NCBI RefSeq assembly: GCF_011745365.1
Contig: NW_024468916.1
Location: forward strand, 3,021,630-3,085,629
Direction: 5' to 3'
DNA length: 64,000 bases
Source of the DNA: Cryphonectria parasitica EP155
Lineage: Eukaryota; Ascomycota; Sordariomycetes; Diaporthales; Cryphonectriaceae
Shown here: positions 20,288 to 34,216 of the stretch, piece by piece
How the letters are laid out: each line of letters opens with the position of its first letter
Position numbering within the stretch: the first letter of the stretch is position 1
Made by a program: the position numbers and the translations under genes
Notes under the pieces: generated by a model
Seen by the model: the letters and a program-made list of their open reading frames with translations, nothing else
The model's database searches: none
What the model was told of the DNA's origin: nothing

Positions 20288-23200
20288 TTGGAAGATAGGC
20301 AATGAAGACATCGTGGCGTAAGAGGGGAAGGACGGGGGTCGGGAGAGGGTGAGACGAACCCGCCCACTTCTCTCTTACTCTCCCCAGAGGGTTCTTTTTT
20401 TGATTTACCACCCCTTTTGGGTCAGAAGAGGATCAGATCATCTTTTCCTTTTCTGGCCGTTTTGTGAAATGTAACTGTGGTTTTCCAAGGAATACTATCC
20501 TTCCAGGCAGGTAGGTAGCAGTAGCACCCAACAGCGCTGTAGTGTATGGGTGACACTGCCCCGCTGAGGACGGTATCCGCGGTGGTTGGCCTCTCTTTCT
20601 TTGGGATGCAATGCCAGCGCACACCGGGAGCAGAGCGACACATGACCCTTTGAGGGGAAACGGGGGGGGGGGGGCTGGGCTTGGTGGCAGTTGCCCTAGG
20701 ACGGTTGTAGGAGGAGAGACTTATCTCGAGCAATACCTGAGTTGTTACTAAATTGGGGGGCAGTGGAGGAGAAGAGATAAAGAGCGAGAGCGAAAGAGCG
20801 GGAGACCTGTGATCTGCTCGCTTTCGCCTTCTATCTGTACATGCCGGCATAACGTCTTCCTCCTGCGCTGCCTTTGCTATGTGTCTGTGCATTTTATTTT
20901 ATTTTTATTTGATTCGCTTCTCTTATCTATGGCGTTTGTAGTTTATGCCATGTGATCTGGTCAATATTGACTCAGCCCGGGGATCGAGGAAAATGAACCA
21001 TTCTCCGCAACTTTGTGGGCATCTGCCTGGAGATGTGGCATGAGAAGTGAATGACGACTTTTGAGTGAGCACTACTACTTGGCCTAGTAATAGCCAGGGG
21101 GGTGGGGGGTAGGTATGAGTTCAAAAATCTCCGGATCATTGATGATGAGGTGAGCATGGTCTCATTGCAGTTGGCAGCGCAAGGAAGTGTGTCGTGGTGG
21201 TGGTTGAATATGTGAGCTGGCAAAAGAGATGTCTCGGGCAGTACACCACCACACGACAGATCAGGCAGGATTAGAATTTCGAGGGGGGAGACAAAAGTTC
21301 GGACCTCCTCGATACAAGAAGGGGTGAGCAGTTAGTGAGTTTAGGTGCCCGCAAGGAGGGAAGTCATGATCATGATCCACCGCGAATGCTGCGGTCTCAT
21401 TCTAGGCTCACCAAAGGACCATGAGCCGTCGGACTTTGGGGGGGGGGTGTGAGTGTGAGTGTGAGTGTGTGAAGATGAGTGACCCCGTGTTGAGGGCTGA
21501 AAAGACGGCAGAGAGATAGAAAGAGAGAACGGTGATACCAATCGTGCTATGCGAGGAAGTTGAGTGATCCGACGATGATGGTGCATTGTTTCTCGTCGTG
21601 TATGGCCGTCTCACTCTCCATCTCTTTCCAGAGGCCGTACATCTACTGGCATGGGCAATGGGTAAGATGAGCGCATCCGTAGACCATAGTCTGCATGTCG
21701 TTTTGGCTTCCTCCACAGAACAACAAGACGTCATCTGTTGTAGTAATAAATAGCTCTACGTACTATTGCTACCACCCATGGGGACGTTGTAACGGTAAGA
21801 AAGTGCTCGTTTCGATTTTGAAGTGCCATTGCCATGGTGAGTGGTGAAAACAACATGCTGCTGCCCCTGAAGAGGGGGAATCGTGAGAAAAAAGGTGTGT
21901 GTGTGTGTGTGTGACGTTCGAAGGATCAAAACTGTAATGGATGTGAGTGTGAGGTGGTAAGGCCCGTACCTATTTTGGGGGCGGCATGCTCTTCCCCTCC
22001 CTCGTGGCCGTGAGAGCCCTCAACCTTTTGGGTCGCAAAGGTGTCGGCGTGGGCCGCAGCGCACGGCACAGAACGCGCACACACACACTGCACACCACAG
22101 GGCTGAGAATAGCAGCCTGGACAGGTCCCATGATGCACCCCCGCCCCTGCGCTACTCGCTAGTTAATTACATGATAATATGCTATGCTATTTTACTATCA
22201 CCTCCCGCCTTTTGCTTTACTATTGCCTGGCAGAGGGGGTAACCCTCAGAACGTAAGCGCGGGCTTTCGAAAATGGGCTGGCTGGCAACGGACGGAATGC
22301 CACCCACACACGAAAAAGACAACCTATAGAGCTGAAAATAGGATACCGTTTGTGTGCTAAGCTACGATGCTGTGCATACACCGCTCCGCCTCCAAAACAT
22401 GGCTGGTGGTGGTGGCTGGCCTTGACCTCGATAGAAGAAGGGGCAAGAAAAAGAGGGGGATGACCGCCTTCTGTATGTACGTATAGCTAACCTTGGAATG
22501 GCTGTCAGAGCACAACGGCCAGCAGGGACCGCTGCTGATTGGGTTGGGGTTGCAGTCCGTCACAATGGCTTGACAGTTTGTTTTTGGAATTTGAAAACAT
22601 GAAAGGATGGGGAAGAAGGGGGGAGGGCCGCAGTTTAGCGAGTGTATAGGGCTGAGAGGGGGATGCAATTCGTTTCAGGTCTCAAGCTGTCCGTGGCAAT
22701 GGTATCCAGACTGGAAGCAAGAAAAAAAAGAGCATTTTGTCGATACTTGATCTCATCTGACCATTTCGACACGATGATCTTTCTGCCCATGGCTTATGGT
22801 CATGGAGCACGTGGGAGGTAAGTATGGATCAAGTCATCACCCGACGGACTGGTACCGTTCACTAGAAACGTGCATTATTTTCAGACCAAGTACAAATGGG
22901 CCTATGGAAATTCGATCAAGCGAAATACAGTTACTGTATGACTTGGATGATCGGCAGTTCCCAGTGATAAGGCAGAATAAACCACCGGTAGCAGAAATTA
23001 CAAGAGTACATTCTAAGTTTGTAGTAATGTAACTCAGGACTGGTCACCTGAGGTCTGGCCAGTGGACATGTTCGGCAGCAGCCCGACCGGCGTGAGAGGA
23101 CTAAGCAGTGAGACTTTTGCTGCGCCGGCGCTCGTGTCAGCCCCCAGGCACGGCTGCGACGAGCTGAAGCCGAGGCAGAGTCGGCCCAAGTCTCGGCTTT

Positions 23201-26200
23201 TTGGTAGGTGCTCAATCCACGTGCCCATATTCTTGTTTCGGCCCAAAGGCAGAGAGAGTAGCAAGGTCCCTCCCCGTTTCGTAATGACACCGAGAGGAGA
23301 ATGACGAGAAGATTGACCCAGGGTTTCTTGTCTCTAGAGCACCTCGGGAATTTTCTCTCTTCAGCTCCCAGTGTTGTACCGTACCAAAGTACACGTGGTA
23401 CACACTGTGATGATCTTCGTTGTACCTGACCTTTTTTGGCCATCAAGCGTAATGCAGTAGCCACAACCGTGGCTGGCTGGCCGGGCCCTTGGAGGAGAAA
23501 CACCGGGGAAATAATTGTGGGGAGTGGAAAGGAACCCTCCAGATTTCCGTCGTTTCGGACCCTGAACTCCAGAACGCGGGGCAGACAAGGTCACGAGATC
23601 ACCATGGGAGGCCAGATTGTGGCAAAAAATAACAAGGGGGGAATGGAGATCCCAGGCATAACAAGTGTCCAGTAATTCGTACGTACAGTACATGCCTCGC
23701 GTCCTTTGGGCGGAGGCTTGTGATCAACAGAGCAACGCCATGAATTGGAAACAGTCATCGGGGGGATTTTGAGCGTCATGGTTGATTTACGCCCGATTTC
23801 CCCCATGGGAAACATCTCCCATGCCTCTTTTAAAGGAAGAGCCAACGAGGGCGAGAACGCATAGGGACCATTCATAGCTCCACTGGACCCTTCTTCTTCT
23901 CAACCAACCCTCCCCCTTACCCCCTGGTGAGCGAGACCAGTGCTGATGTGGCACTGTTCGGCACCGTCGTATTGCTAAGTCTGCTGATGAGGGCGTTGCG
24001 CCCCGCAGCAGTCAAGTACTTGTAACCGCCCTAAGCTGTAACACGCAGTACCAGGAAAGGAAGACGGATGGTCGGTGGCACGGCATGATGCAGCAAAAGA
24101 AGAACGGAGAGGAGGGAGCGCGCCCACGTAGGCAGTCAGATGTGCAAAGTTCCTCGTTCAATGAGGCAGCAATCCGAGGTTAAGCCTGAGCCACCTCGGT
24201 TTCCAGGGCAAAAGGCGGGGACGCGTTACTGTGCAATGTAGTAATTGGTAGTAAGTAATGGTTAATAGTAACTCTTGTATTTCTTTCGCTCACAAGGTCT
24301 GGCCAGAGATTTCACTTCATGCAGGGTCCTGCGAGTTATGAGGCTAGCAGTGGCTATTCGGCATTGATAGCTATAGAAACTTACCTAGACGAAAATAAGT
24401 GGTCATGCGGATCATGAGTTCTTTTGTCCTGCAACAAGCAGCAACGCTAGGTCTTTGTTGACCCACCTGTGTGTGCGTCTCGCGCACATGCATTGACTGA
24501 GAATTGCGCGATTTCTTAAGCAATGTCCTTCGTTAGCCGTCTTACCAGAGAAGGCAAAGAGGGGTCAGAAGGGTCCATCTTTGTGTGGAAAGAAAACAAG
24601 CCACTTCAGCCAGAACCAGATGAAGAGAAAAGAGACTGTGAAAAAAAGCAGAGTGTGAGAAAAGGCTTTTTGGATCTGGACCCATTAAACGCGGGGGTGA
24701 AGGCGGGCGCTGACAGTGCAAGACCCCACTGCCCAAGGAAGATCCTGCTGCAAGTCACCTCCGGCTCGTTTTCTTCCAAGACGGCCAGAGGTGGGGTCTG
24801 GTCAGATTCAAGTCCCGCCGTTGAGGCTGAAGCAGCATCCATTGACCTGCAACTCATCCACTCGCTCACTTGGCTGCCTATGACTTGGCCGGGTTGACCA
24901 GCGAGCAACGCGGTTACAAGAAAACACCAGCCCTCTTGTTGGCTAAAGCTCTTTCTAGGAGAAGAAAGTCTAGAACATGAGAGTTGAGATGATGTACAGG
25001 GTGGCGCAGACGTGATCGACGCCTCGTGTACATGCAGTATACACACAGTACAAGGCAATGAAATGCTAGAGACGTGACCTTGCGGCGCCCGTAATCCCAT
25101 TGAAAAAAAGACCTCAAATGGGTCCAGTGGTCGGACAACTTCCGATGCAAGGAGCGGAGCTCTGCAGGAGGTGGCGAGCAATGTGCTTCCCTTGGGAAGT
25201 AATCTTCAGGTGTTGACTGATGAGGTTTTGATACTATTGTACAGTAGAGTGCTGAGTACTGCTATGCATGCCATGCAAGTACCATAGTGCCATAGCAGCG
25301 ACCCTTAGTGGCCTCAGCCCTGAATTGTTGTTGTGTACCTGGCAACACTGCCGGCCGTCGAATCTGACTGAGTGCTGGGGCTCGAGCTAACGATTTCTCA
25401 GGGAGCGCAGTTTATGATGGTGCCATGTATCTTGGGGTACGGGATGGGATACTTGGCAGAGGGAGAACTATCTTTCTGCTGAAAAAGAAGACTTTTCTCT
25501 AAGGACAAGAGACTTTCTCCGTCTGCCCAGAATGTCGAAATTCAAGGGCTGACCACGTATGGACGATCATTCATCATCGCTCAATGGAACGAGCCTTTTG
25601 CCTGCCCGGAGATTTGTGTCTGCCGCTGCGAACTGCTTACTAGCACACTTTTGTTCCCGCTCGAACTGGTTCCATACCATTGTGGCTTGCAATTCACATA
25701 GCGAGTCAAGGTGAGCGACTGCAGGGCAAAACTCACTCTGGCCACCCGAATGACCATAGTAATAGTAGGTATGTACAGTACAAGAATGGAACTAGTATGG
25801 GGAACGACGTCAAGCCGTCCCCGGATTCCTCTCTCCAGATTATCATGTCTCAATGTCTCAGGGGAAAACGAATCGAACCTCGCCAATCTCTTCTCGACGG
25901 CAACGAGCTCCGGGTGATTGATCAGCCAGCTTTTGCCAGCCCAAAAGCCAGAAGTGACTCCGGCTCCGAGGAGATGCTGTTTGATTATGGCAGGACTCGG
26001 CCGAGCGAGAGGAAAAAAGGGCGGCTACGATCTCGATTTTGATTGAGACAATGCGGCAGGACGGCCTTGCGTCCCTTGCTGCAACCATATTTTTTTTTAT
26101 TCTTTTTTTGCTTTTGCTGTTCAGTAGAGGTGTATCCATTCCAGAACCACTGCTGAATACGGCAATCCGGGGCGGCACACACAATTCAACCGTGGTCCCC

Positions 26201-28712
26201 CCGGCCCCATGTCCCGTAATGGAACACGGGCGGGGCCGGTGCGGGCGTGTCGTTGCCGGACTGCTTCTGCTGGCAGGCAAGAAAAAAAAAAAACAAAAAA
26301 GAAATACACCATTTGCCATGCTTTGCCTTCATGTCATGGCAGTAGATTATTGTCGTTCTGCAACCCTGAATGGGATGGGATAGTAACATCGTGCATGCAC
26401 ATGGACAAACACATGTATGTCTTTTGTTCCTGCAGGTTCAAGCTGAAGAGTATCTTCTAGAGGCAGAAGTAACATTGGATGCCCTGGTCGGCGACCTGGG
26501 CTCTATAATCGGGTCTTTTCTTTTTTCATTTTCAATTCTCTGCGTCTAAAAATGATTGTTTATCTTATTGATTTCCTTTGGATGTCAACATCCGTATCGT
26601 TTCCCCTCTTCTACGTTCAGAAGAGCCCGTGGCGGGAGCATGAAACTGTTTGCGCGCACTCGGTAGAATCGAGGCTAGCTGACCATGGACCGTTCGCGCA
26701 ACACTCAGTGTATATTTACATTCCCTCTGTGGCTGGCCCTTGCCGCGTGCAAAGTTTTAAGCGAATGCAATACAGCAACGTAACAGGAAACCGTTACCGT
26801 AGCTGTGGTCCCCTCTTCAATCTCTCCCTCTCTCGGTTCCGTCGTATTGGTACCTGCAGGAACTCACAGTGGGATGAATTTAAACGTTTTCTTGGGTCAC
26901 TGTGCTGCCCCAAACAAGAAAGAGGAAGTAAAGAGGCTGGCTAGGTAATTGGGAATGCAGGGGAAAGCCTCATGCTGGAACCGTCGTATTGTGGGCGCTC
27001 GCGAGGGAGTGGCACGCGAACGACATGGGTACATCGTGTTGACATGCGGCTCATGAATACCTTGACAATAACAGGAACACTGAGAGACTTCTTGGCTTAT
27101 TCTTGTTCGTCTTGTGTTCTTTCCAATTTTTTCTTCTCCATGCTGGGGCAATAATTCCCCAGCTGGACAAGCAATAAGCAGTTGCTTCTCCCTTGATGTC
27201 ATCGCTTATGAACCCCTCCCTCCTCCAAAAATTTTGTGGTCAGTCAGGCGGCCGCAAATTACTTCTGTGAACCGGTTTGCGAGGGAGAAAATACGTAAAA
27301 AGGCATGTTAGTTTGGCTTTTGTTGGTAAAGCCAAAACCTAGGCTGTCAGATCCGGCCCGCGACGATATTCTTCCCCGGTCCAATCCCAAGATGCTTTTG
27401 AAGTCAGGGCTATCACAGCGGATCGACCTCCCGTAGCCCCAAGGGTGGACGAAACTAGATCACATCTCTCGTCTAGGGGAACTTTATAAAGTGAGGGGGG
27501 AGAGTTTGTACTAACAAAGTTAGCAAGTGAGACGGTGAGAGAAGGGCAGGCAGCAGATGCAGGGGGGGGGGATGCGAGCAAAGGGCGCATGGCATGGTAT
27601 TCTGTGCGATGACGAATCTGACAACCGACCCGACTGTCCTCTTTTTGCTTTTCTCTCTCCTGGATGTCCCATCGACTATAGACAATGGCTTCTACATTCC
27701 TCGATAGCTGCGAGCATTAAAGGCGATATCCGGTCGGCAAACCTCAGGGGGCGCAGCAGCCAGGGTTTCTCTTCTTTCCTTTGAAGGAGCACGAGCCAGA
27801 TACTTTACTTGTACCGCAGTGCTGCTGCTTTAGGTCCCACCACATGCATCAGCACGTTCGTTCTCAAGTGCCGGCATTGCCATCCGGGTCCTTGTCAGCC
27901 AGGGAGGGGGCTGAAGAGCTGTTGATCGTGCGCGCCCACTTTTTGTCATGAAGGCACAGTTTGAAAAATGAAATATGGCCCCGTACAGGTCCCAGAGAAA
28001 GGATCATGACACAAAAAGCCAGAGCACACCGAGTCACAAAAAGACCTTCAAATGTGCGGTGGCAGTAGACACCGATTCCGCCAAACAAGGGGTGGCCTGC
28101 AGATGTAACACACGCGCCACCACCACAGAAATCAAAGTCGCCTGTGGTTGGCGCCCCCCCACAAATCGACTTGCCCAACACAACCCCCCCGGTCCTGCCC
28201 TGCGAGATGCGTTGGTGGGTGTCCTCGTGGCCCTGGCCGGGATGTCGACTGAGCTGAGTCGCCAATGTCTCCTTTTAGGAATTGTATGTTGCAGGTCTTC
28301 ATCTTGTTATGTTCTCGCCTTGCGACTTGTGAGGGTTCGCAAGGTCCTTACAGTAATTGTCGTGGGTTTTTTCATTTGTGTGCTTGCTTTGCTCCTTTGT
28401 CTCGCCTCGACGACGATTTCAGAGAGGGGCAGCTCGGCAAAAGCCTAACGGAGATCACCAGAGGAGCAATACGGTTCCCGAGCCCAAAAGAAAGTTACTC
28501 CCATCCCCACCAGAGATGACAATGCAAACTGCTCGCTCTGCTGCCGACACCGCCCTCCCCCTCCTCCTTCAACAAGAGCAACAACAACCTACTGGCTATC
28601 TTTCTCTGAGTATACAAAGCCGAGAGAGAACACCGGCAGGACGTCCCGGTTTAGAGAATAGTCGACAAAACGGCCCCTGTCTGCACCCTTTCGGTATACT
28701 TGCTACCAAGCG

Positions 28713-29031
28713 CGTGTGTGTGTGTGTGTATGCGTGTGTGTGTGAGTGTGTGTGCTCTTTTGTGCCACCATTACCAAAGTGTGTGATTCCTTCTTCTCAT
28801 TTCTAGAACCCTCCTAACAGGCGAGGGAGGGGGGAAAGAGGAGGAGGAAGGGGGTGTGTGCATGTGTGCATGTGTGCAGCGCAGCCTCGCGGGGTTCCAT
28901 GCAGTGCTGCTAGTGCACGTCAAGGCTGGGCCCTCCCGATCGGCTGGACCGCGCGGCTGGGGACGCCCTGGGGGAGCCCTGCTGCTGCTTTATGTGTGTG
29001 TGTGTGTGTGTGTGTGTTTTGTGTGTGTTGT
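28713..29031 (+). repeat. Two GT microsatellites about 240 bp apart
   Basis: Interrupted (GT)n runs lie at about 28713-28754 and 28993-29031, with a shorter GTGTGCATGTGTGC patch between them near 28855. Confidence 0.9.
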
Positions 29032-29724
29032 GTGGTGTCAGTCCGTTTTGCCAAAGGACCCTGAGACCCACTCTGTCCTGCTCCCCTTTCCATTCCTTTT
29101 CCTTCTTCTTCTTCCTGCCACCCCCCCTCCCCTTCCTCCCCCCCGGACTTACTTCGGATGGATTCGTGAGTGAGGTTTATGTGGAGGTCATTTCCCACCA
29201 GTTAGAGTTTCTCCAGCGCTTCCTTGGCCCCCCTGCTGTGACCTGCGTGACAAGAACAGCCTTGCGACGCTTTGGAAGGATTCATTCATCCTGCGGCTAC
29301 GTACCATATACTATCATTCTTGAGACTTTTACATGGTAAACGTGATTAAAAGTAGTTAAAGGGAGGAGCAGGAGCAGGAGGAGGGGGTTTGGTATAGGGA
29401 TGAGCCCTGGAGAATTTCCACGTGGTTCATCCACACGACGAGGTTGAAGGGCTGGCTGCATACAAGGATGAAGGAAGGAATGAATACCATAGTAAATGAA
29501 ATACTGCCCTGCGAGAGTGAAGTTGGAAAGCGACCTTTGTATGGTAATGGCCATGGCTGTGTATGGAGAAACCCAGCTGCTGGTTAGTCATAAGGCACAA
29601 TATATCCAAAGAAGATAACAATCATATGATAACCCACAGAAAGAACAGAAAAGCATAATCCTTGCTTACCAGAATAGATATACTTCAGCCTACGAAACCC
29701 GGTGACCTGGTTCTAGATGTATCC

Positions 29725-29746
29725 TTTTTTTTTTTTTTTTTTTTTT
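29725..29746 (+). repeat. T22 homopolymer
   Basis: Twenty-two consecutive thymines. Confidence 0.95.
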
Positions 29747-32700
29747 GAATATCGAATATTGCTTCCGCATCAAGTACCCCTCCCACCCTCCCCCTAATAC
29801 CATGCCATATGTCTTCTCTCACCGGTGCGGGTCTGGTGTCGGCCTTTTTTTTCTCGACGCCGTTGGTCTGTATTTCGTCTGAACCTTGCCCTTGGCTATC
29901 GGTCCTCGCTATCAGCGAGTGTCGGTCAAGGAAATTGGAAGGGCGTCTTTCTCTCTCTCTCTCTCATCCTCTCTCCCTCTTGCTTCTTCTGGGGGAGGCG
30001 GTGCTGCAGCCTTGCGGGTGGGGGTTCCAGGATCAGAAGACGAGACAGCGTGCAACCAGGGGGCCGCAACATCTCGCACACATATTTGCAATTCAGTGTA
30101 CACCGTGTAGGATCTGTCGCGTGGGAGCTGACAGGCTAGTATCGTATTGTACTTTAGCGGTAGTCGTTTCTCGCTCTCGTCTCTCGCTTCTCGAGACCCG
30201 GTCTGCGGGGCCATTCCGGAAGCCGAGCATCGATGTCTCCTCGCGACAATTCCTCAAATGGGAAACCATGCACTCCTTCACACACACACACACACACACA
30301 CAACCCCTCCTCCCTTTTGAACAAAATCAATTAATCATATACAACATACACAGACAGATAGATATGTCATTCTTTTGTGGCTTGGGAGGGAAGCGTGGGG
30401 GGTGCTTGTTGACATTCCCCGGCTGCAACTTCACTGGGGGCGTGTGCGTGCTGCAAATATAAGCACTGGCCTGCCCGCCCCGCGCGTCCACACCCTGCCA
30501 TGCGTTCCCGTTCAAGGGCTCCCCTCCCCCCCCCCTTGTCGTGCCATGTGATAGACACGCCATATCTAATTTGTGCTTGTGATTTAAAAAGGAAGCCAAC
30601 CGCCTGCCGGTTACGGAAGCAGTCTCCAGCTAGATTTAATCATGTTTGAGAACAAATGAACAAAAAGAAGAAGTCCAGTGGAGATTGTTATGGATCGGCT
30701 ATACATCAAGCAAGTACATAGAATTGTTGTTGACATCCCACCACCCCTTGTAGGTTGAGGATTCCGAGCCCTCTGGCGTGAACGGGCCAGGGTTGGTCTA
30801 TGCGTTCTGAGTCCGAGAGAAGTTGATCGGAATGTCGGAATAGTCTCGGAAATCAGGTGAGGCGGTGGGCAAGTAGACAAGTGATGTGATGTGATGATGT
30901 ACACAACCACTTTCTGTTGGTTTGGGTGGAAGGAGGGGGGGATCAATTGTAAAATATCAGATATCACTACCAGGCCAAGAGATGCAATTCCCTCTCAAAC
31001 CCCTTCTTCTTCACCGGCAGCAGTCATACACAGGGGTGCAAGGGTGGTTTGCCAGGAGGATGGATGAGGAGAAGGAGGAGGAGGAGGAGGAAGAGGAGGA
31101 GGAGGAGGGGGGGGGTGCCGTACCATTCCATTCCATCCCATCCAAAAAACCATGCATCCAAACACACGTTACGACCTCGGCTTCAGCTGGTACAGCATGA
31201 GGGGGGGGGGGGGTTAGAGCCAGATGTGCGCTCTGGGGCCGACGTCATTGGCCAGCGCAGAGAGTCTCAGTCTGCCCACGCGGTCGGATTCGACGTTACA
31301 TTCGCGTTCAGCCCAATGGCTTTTGATCTTTGGGGGTGGTGACCACCCTGGTTCCCTCTTCCCCCCTCGTCCTTTCCAGGCTGCGCAAGGTTAAAGATGC
31401 TTTAAATAGTAAGATACTGATATTACAGTCCCAAGGGGTCATGCAACGCTGTTTGTTTGCTGCTGTCCCCAACATCTTGGATTAAGATTCTGCGACTGCG
31501 AGAGATGAACCTCTCTGTAAGAGCGTGAATCATGTTTTGGGAGTAAAAGTAAGGCAGGTTCAGCACCCCTAGATCATCAGTCAGAGAGGCCTGCTGATCC
31601 TCTCGAAAAGTAAGTAGATCAAAGCCAGTACTGTGCAAATACATTACACATACACACCGAGTCCAGGACAAATTTGGACAGGATCAGAGCACGTCATGCC
31701 ATCGATTCCGGGAGGAAGATGAAGCAATACCGCCTCAAGTAAGAAAAAAGGTTAAGAATGGATGTGTTTATGTGTTGGGGGGGGGGCGGCGGCGGATGTC
31801 AAATGGCCCCCCTCGTTGGGCGATCTTATTTTCGGCGTACCTCGGCCGACGCCAAATTGGTCCACAAGGTATTTGTGTTGACAGCGCTTGATAGCTTCGA
31901 GAAAAGCTTCTCCGCAGATTCTGGCATTGATAACAAGCGCGAGAGGAGGGGGAGGGGAGGCCCCTGGCAGACCGGTGACCGGCATGGGGTTGCACAAGCG
32001 CGGTGAGGAGCCAGACCACAGTAACCAACTGTGTGTGTACGTAGTCAGTAGTCATGCCTCTCTCCTCTCTTTCCTATTTGCTTCCCCCCTCCCTCCCTTC
32101 CTCTTCTTGGTGCTATGGTACACCACAGGAAACGCGAGCCAAACTATTGCAACCCCTCTAGGGCAGTAGTGGTAGTGATCGTAGTGGACTCTTGCCCCTT
32201 TCCTTGCGCGCGCGCAGTCCTTATTTGGGGGTATCGTGGGCGTTTCAGTGGGACGAGTTGAGCCAGAGAATTGCACAGAAAGCGCAGACGGCAGGGGGAT
32301 TTGAAAACGGAGTCTCTACCTGTTCTGGAAGATCGAGAACCCCGGGTCATGCTATCTCTTCGGCCCCGACTGTCTCTCTCTCTCTCCTTCTCTCTCTCTC
32401 TTAAACCCTGGCCAGAAAACCTCACAAGCTTTCTGGTTAGGCAGGGAAGGAGATCCTGACCGAGTATTGCCATCTGATGGCTCACACACGCACCAGTGGC
32501 CCGCGCCGTGCGCATCGCATCCCGCCGTGGACGGGGGGTTTGGTGCTTGTTGTTATAGCAGCAGGGAAAAAGGGCAGTGCGGGTGGGCGGCCGTAGTAAG
32601 ACGCAATAAGTGATTTGCAGGGAAAAGATTCCTACTACCAGGGGCCTCCCCTTAGTGGTCCCCCTCAGAGCATCGGCAGGGAGCTCTCCCGCGAGTTCCC

Positions 32701-34155
32701 CGGCCGAGAGGGGGTCACGGCGCGGGTGATTGATCTCCATGTGCACGCGCTGTCTGTGTGATATCTTTGCTTTTGTTCACATCACTTCAGACAGGTTCCT
32801 AATTGGATGAATCAAAGCGACCAAGAAAAAAATAAAGAAAGAGAGAGAGAAAAAAAAAAAAGGGACGGTGAACAGGACATTAAACCTTGACCAGAACTTT
32901 GGTGCCTCAAAATGAAAGGGGACACAAAACAGGTGACTTGTCGTGCCCGCAAGTCCTCGTCGCCTCTTAATGGGCTGAATGGTCTGGTGCGCTGGGCACA
33001 CAGAAGCTGGGCAGTCCTGTGGAAAGCGCATACAGATGGGGAGGGGCTGCAAACGGTGAACACGAGGCCTGTTTTCCGACGCATTGCAATCTCTTGTGAC
33101 GATGGCACAGGAATCTGATCTCCGAATGCTTGGCGAGGCAAACCGACAACAGCGCAGCGCCCGACACGCAGGGGGCGGAGGGGGGGGACTGAGGGGACTG
33201 TGCAGCGTTTCAAATAAGCCTGGTTCAGAGCACAAGAGTAGGTCGCAGAGGCTGGGTCGCTGCCTTTGGTTGGCGCCTGTCTGTGTCCTCATGCTTAGGG
33301 TCGTTTTTTTGGGGGGGCCCTCTTTGCAGCCTCTCTTCTCCCTGTGCGGTGTGGTGGTCCAGAACCTCTCCACTGATAGGCAAAACAGGGCGATCGCCGG
33401 AGGTACAGTTGAGTTTCGGGCAGGTTCTGGGGTTTTGGAGGTTCCCTTGCCTTTTTCTCCATCATTCCCCTCCGCACGAGTCCTCTGCTAGCTACGGCCC
33501 TACAGGATTTCTGGCAGATGACCTCGCGCTTCCCACCCACATGGCCTGTTCTTGTAGTGGACAACACAATACTGGCCACAAAAAAGTTTAAAAAAGAGAG
33601 AGAAGGAGAAGAAGAAGAAGAAAACAAACGCCACCACTGTTACGTGGTCGAGACATGCCGGCCAACGAAATTAGCTGCCAGCTGCCGAGCAGAAGCATTC
33701 CTCTCATCAGAAAAGGGTGGTGGGTGAGCACATGTCTGCCTGGGCGCTCAGGGCTTCTACCATAGTAGGTCTCGTGTTCGAGCCCTGCTGGTACCCCCCC
33801 GAACAGCTGGCAAGAGGAGAGTGGGCGGCGGGTTGCATGAGATCGCCCCGACGTAACCCTTTGGACAACAAAGGAACCTGTGCGATAGCAGGGCTCTGAT
33901 ATGGGAAAGTGATCAGTCGCAAATCAATCGATTCGATCCATCTTCTGGACAGGCCACCCCCATCCCGCGGGAAACGGATCCATGGGCCTCGTCTCTGTCC
34001 TCTCTGTGTCTCTGTGTCTCTGTGTGTTGTAGCTTGGCACGATTGCTGCTGGGTTTGGCCTGGCTGGTATTCATCACCGCCGCCCATCGTCAGCTGGACG
34101 TGCTTTTGGGGCGGCCCAATTCTAGGCCAGCCACCCACTCCTGTGGGGGAATACT

Positions 34156-34216
34156 GAAAAAAAAAAAAAAAAAAAAAAAAAAGAAGAAGAAGAAAAAGAG
34201 AGAGAGAGAGAGAAAG
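34156..34216 (+). repeat. 61-nt uninterrupted purine tract: A26 then GAA and GA repeats
   Basis: A26 at 34157-34182 runs into AGA/GAA triplets and then a GA dinucleotide repeat without a pyrimidine until about 34216. Confidence 0.92.

Larger units (their letters stand above)
17130..28700. other. Gene desert 1, middle part
   Basis: No credible gene is seen on either strand. The stretch is rich in C and G runs (C15 at 17713-17727, G16 at 20272-20287, further runs near 20140, 20663 and 21440), short GT and GA repeats, and palindromic patches near 18814-18990 and 25230-25290. Base composition varies over a few hundred bases without a block that looks like a transposon. Confidence 0.65.

Noticed and set aside
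33725..33800. tRNA-like stretch with GTCTCGTGTTCGAGCC resembling a B box
   Set aside because: The T-stem does not pair, no acceptor stem closes and the anticodon arm has only a 4-nt loop, so it is at most a chance match or a very old tRNA relic.
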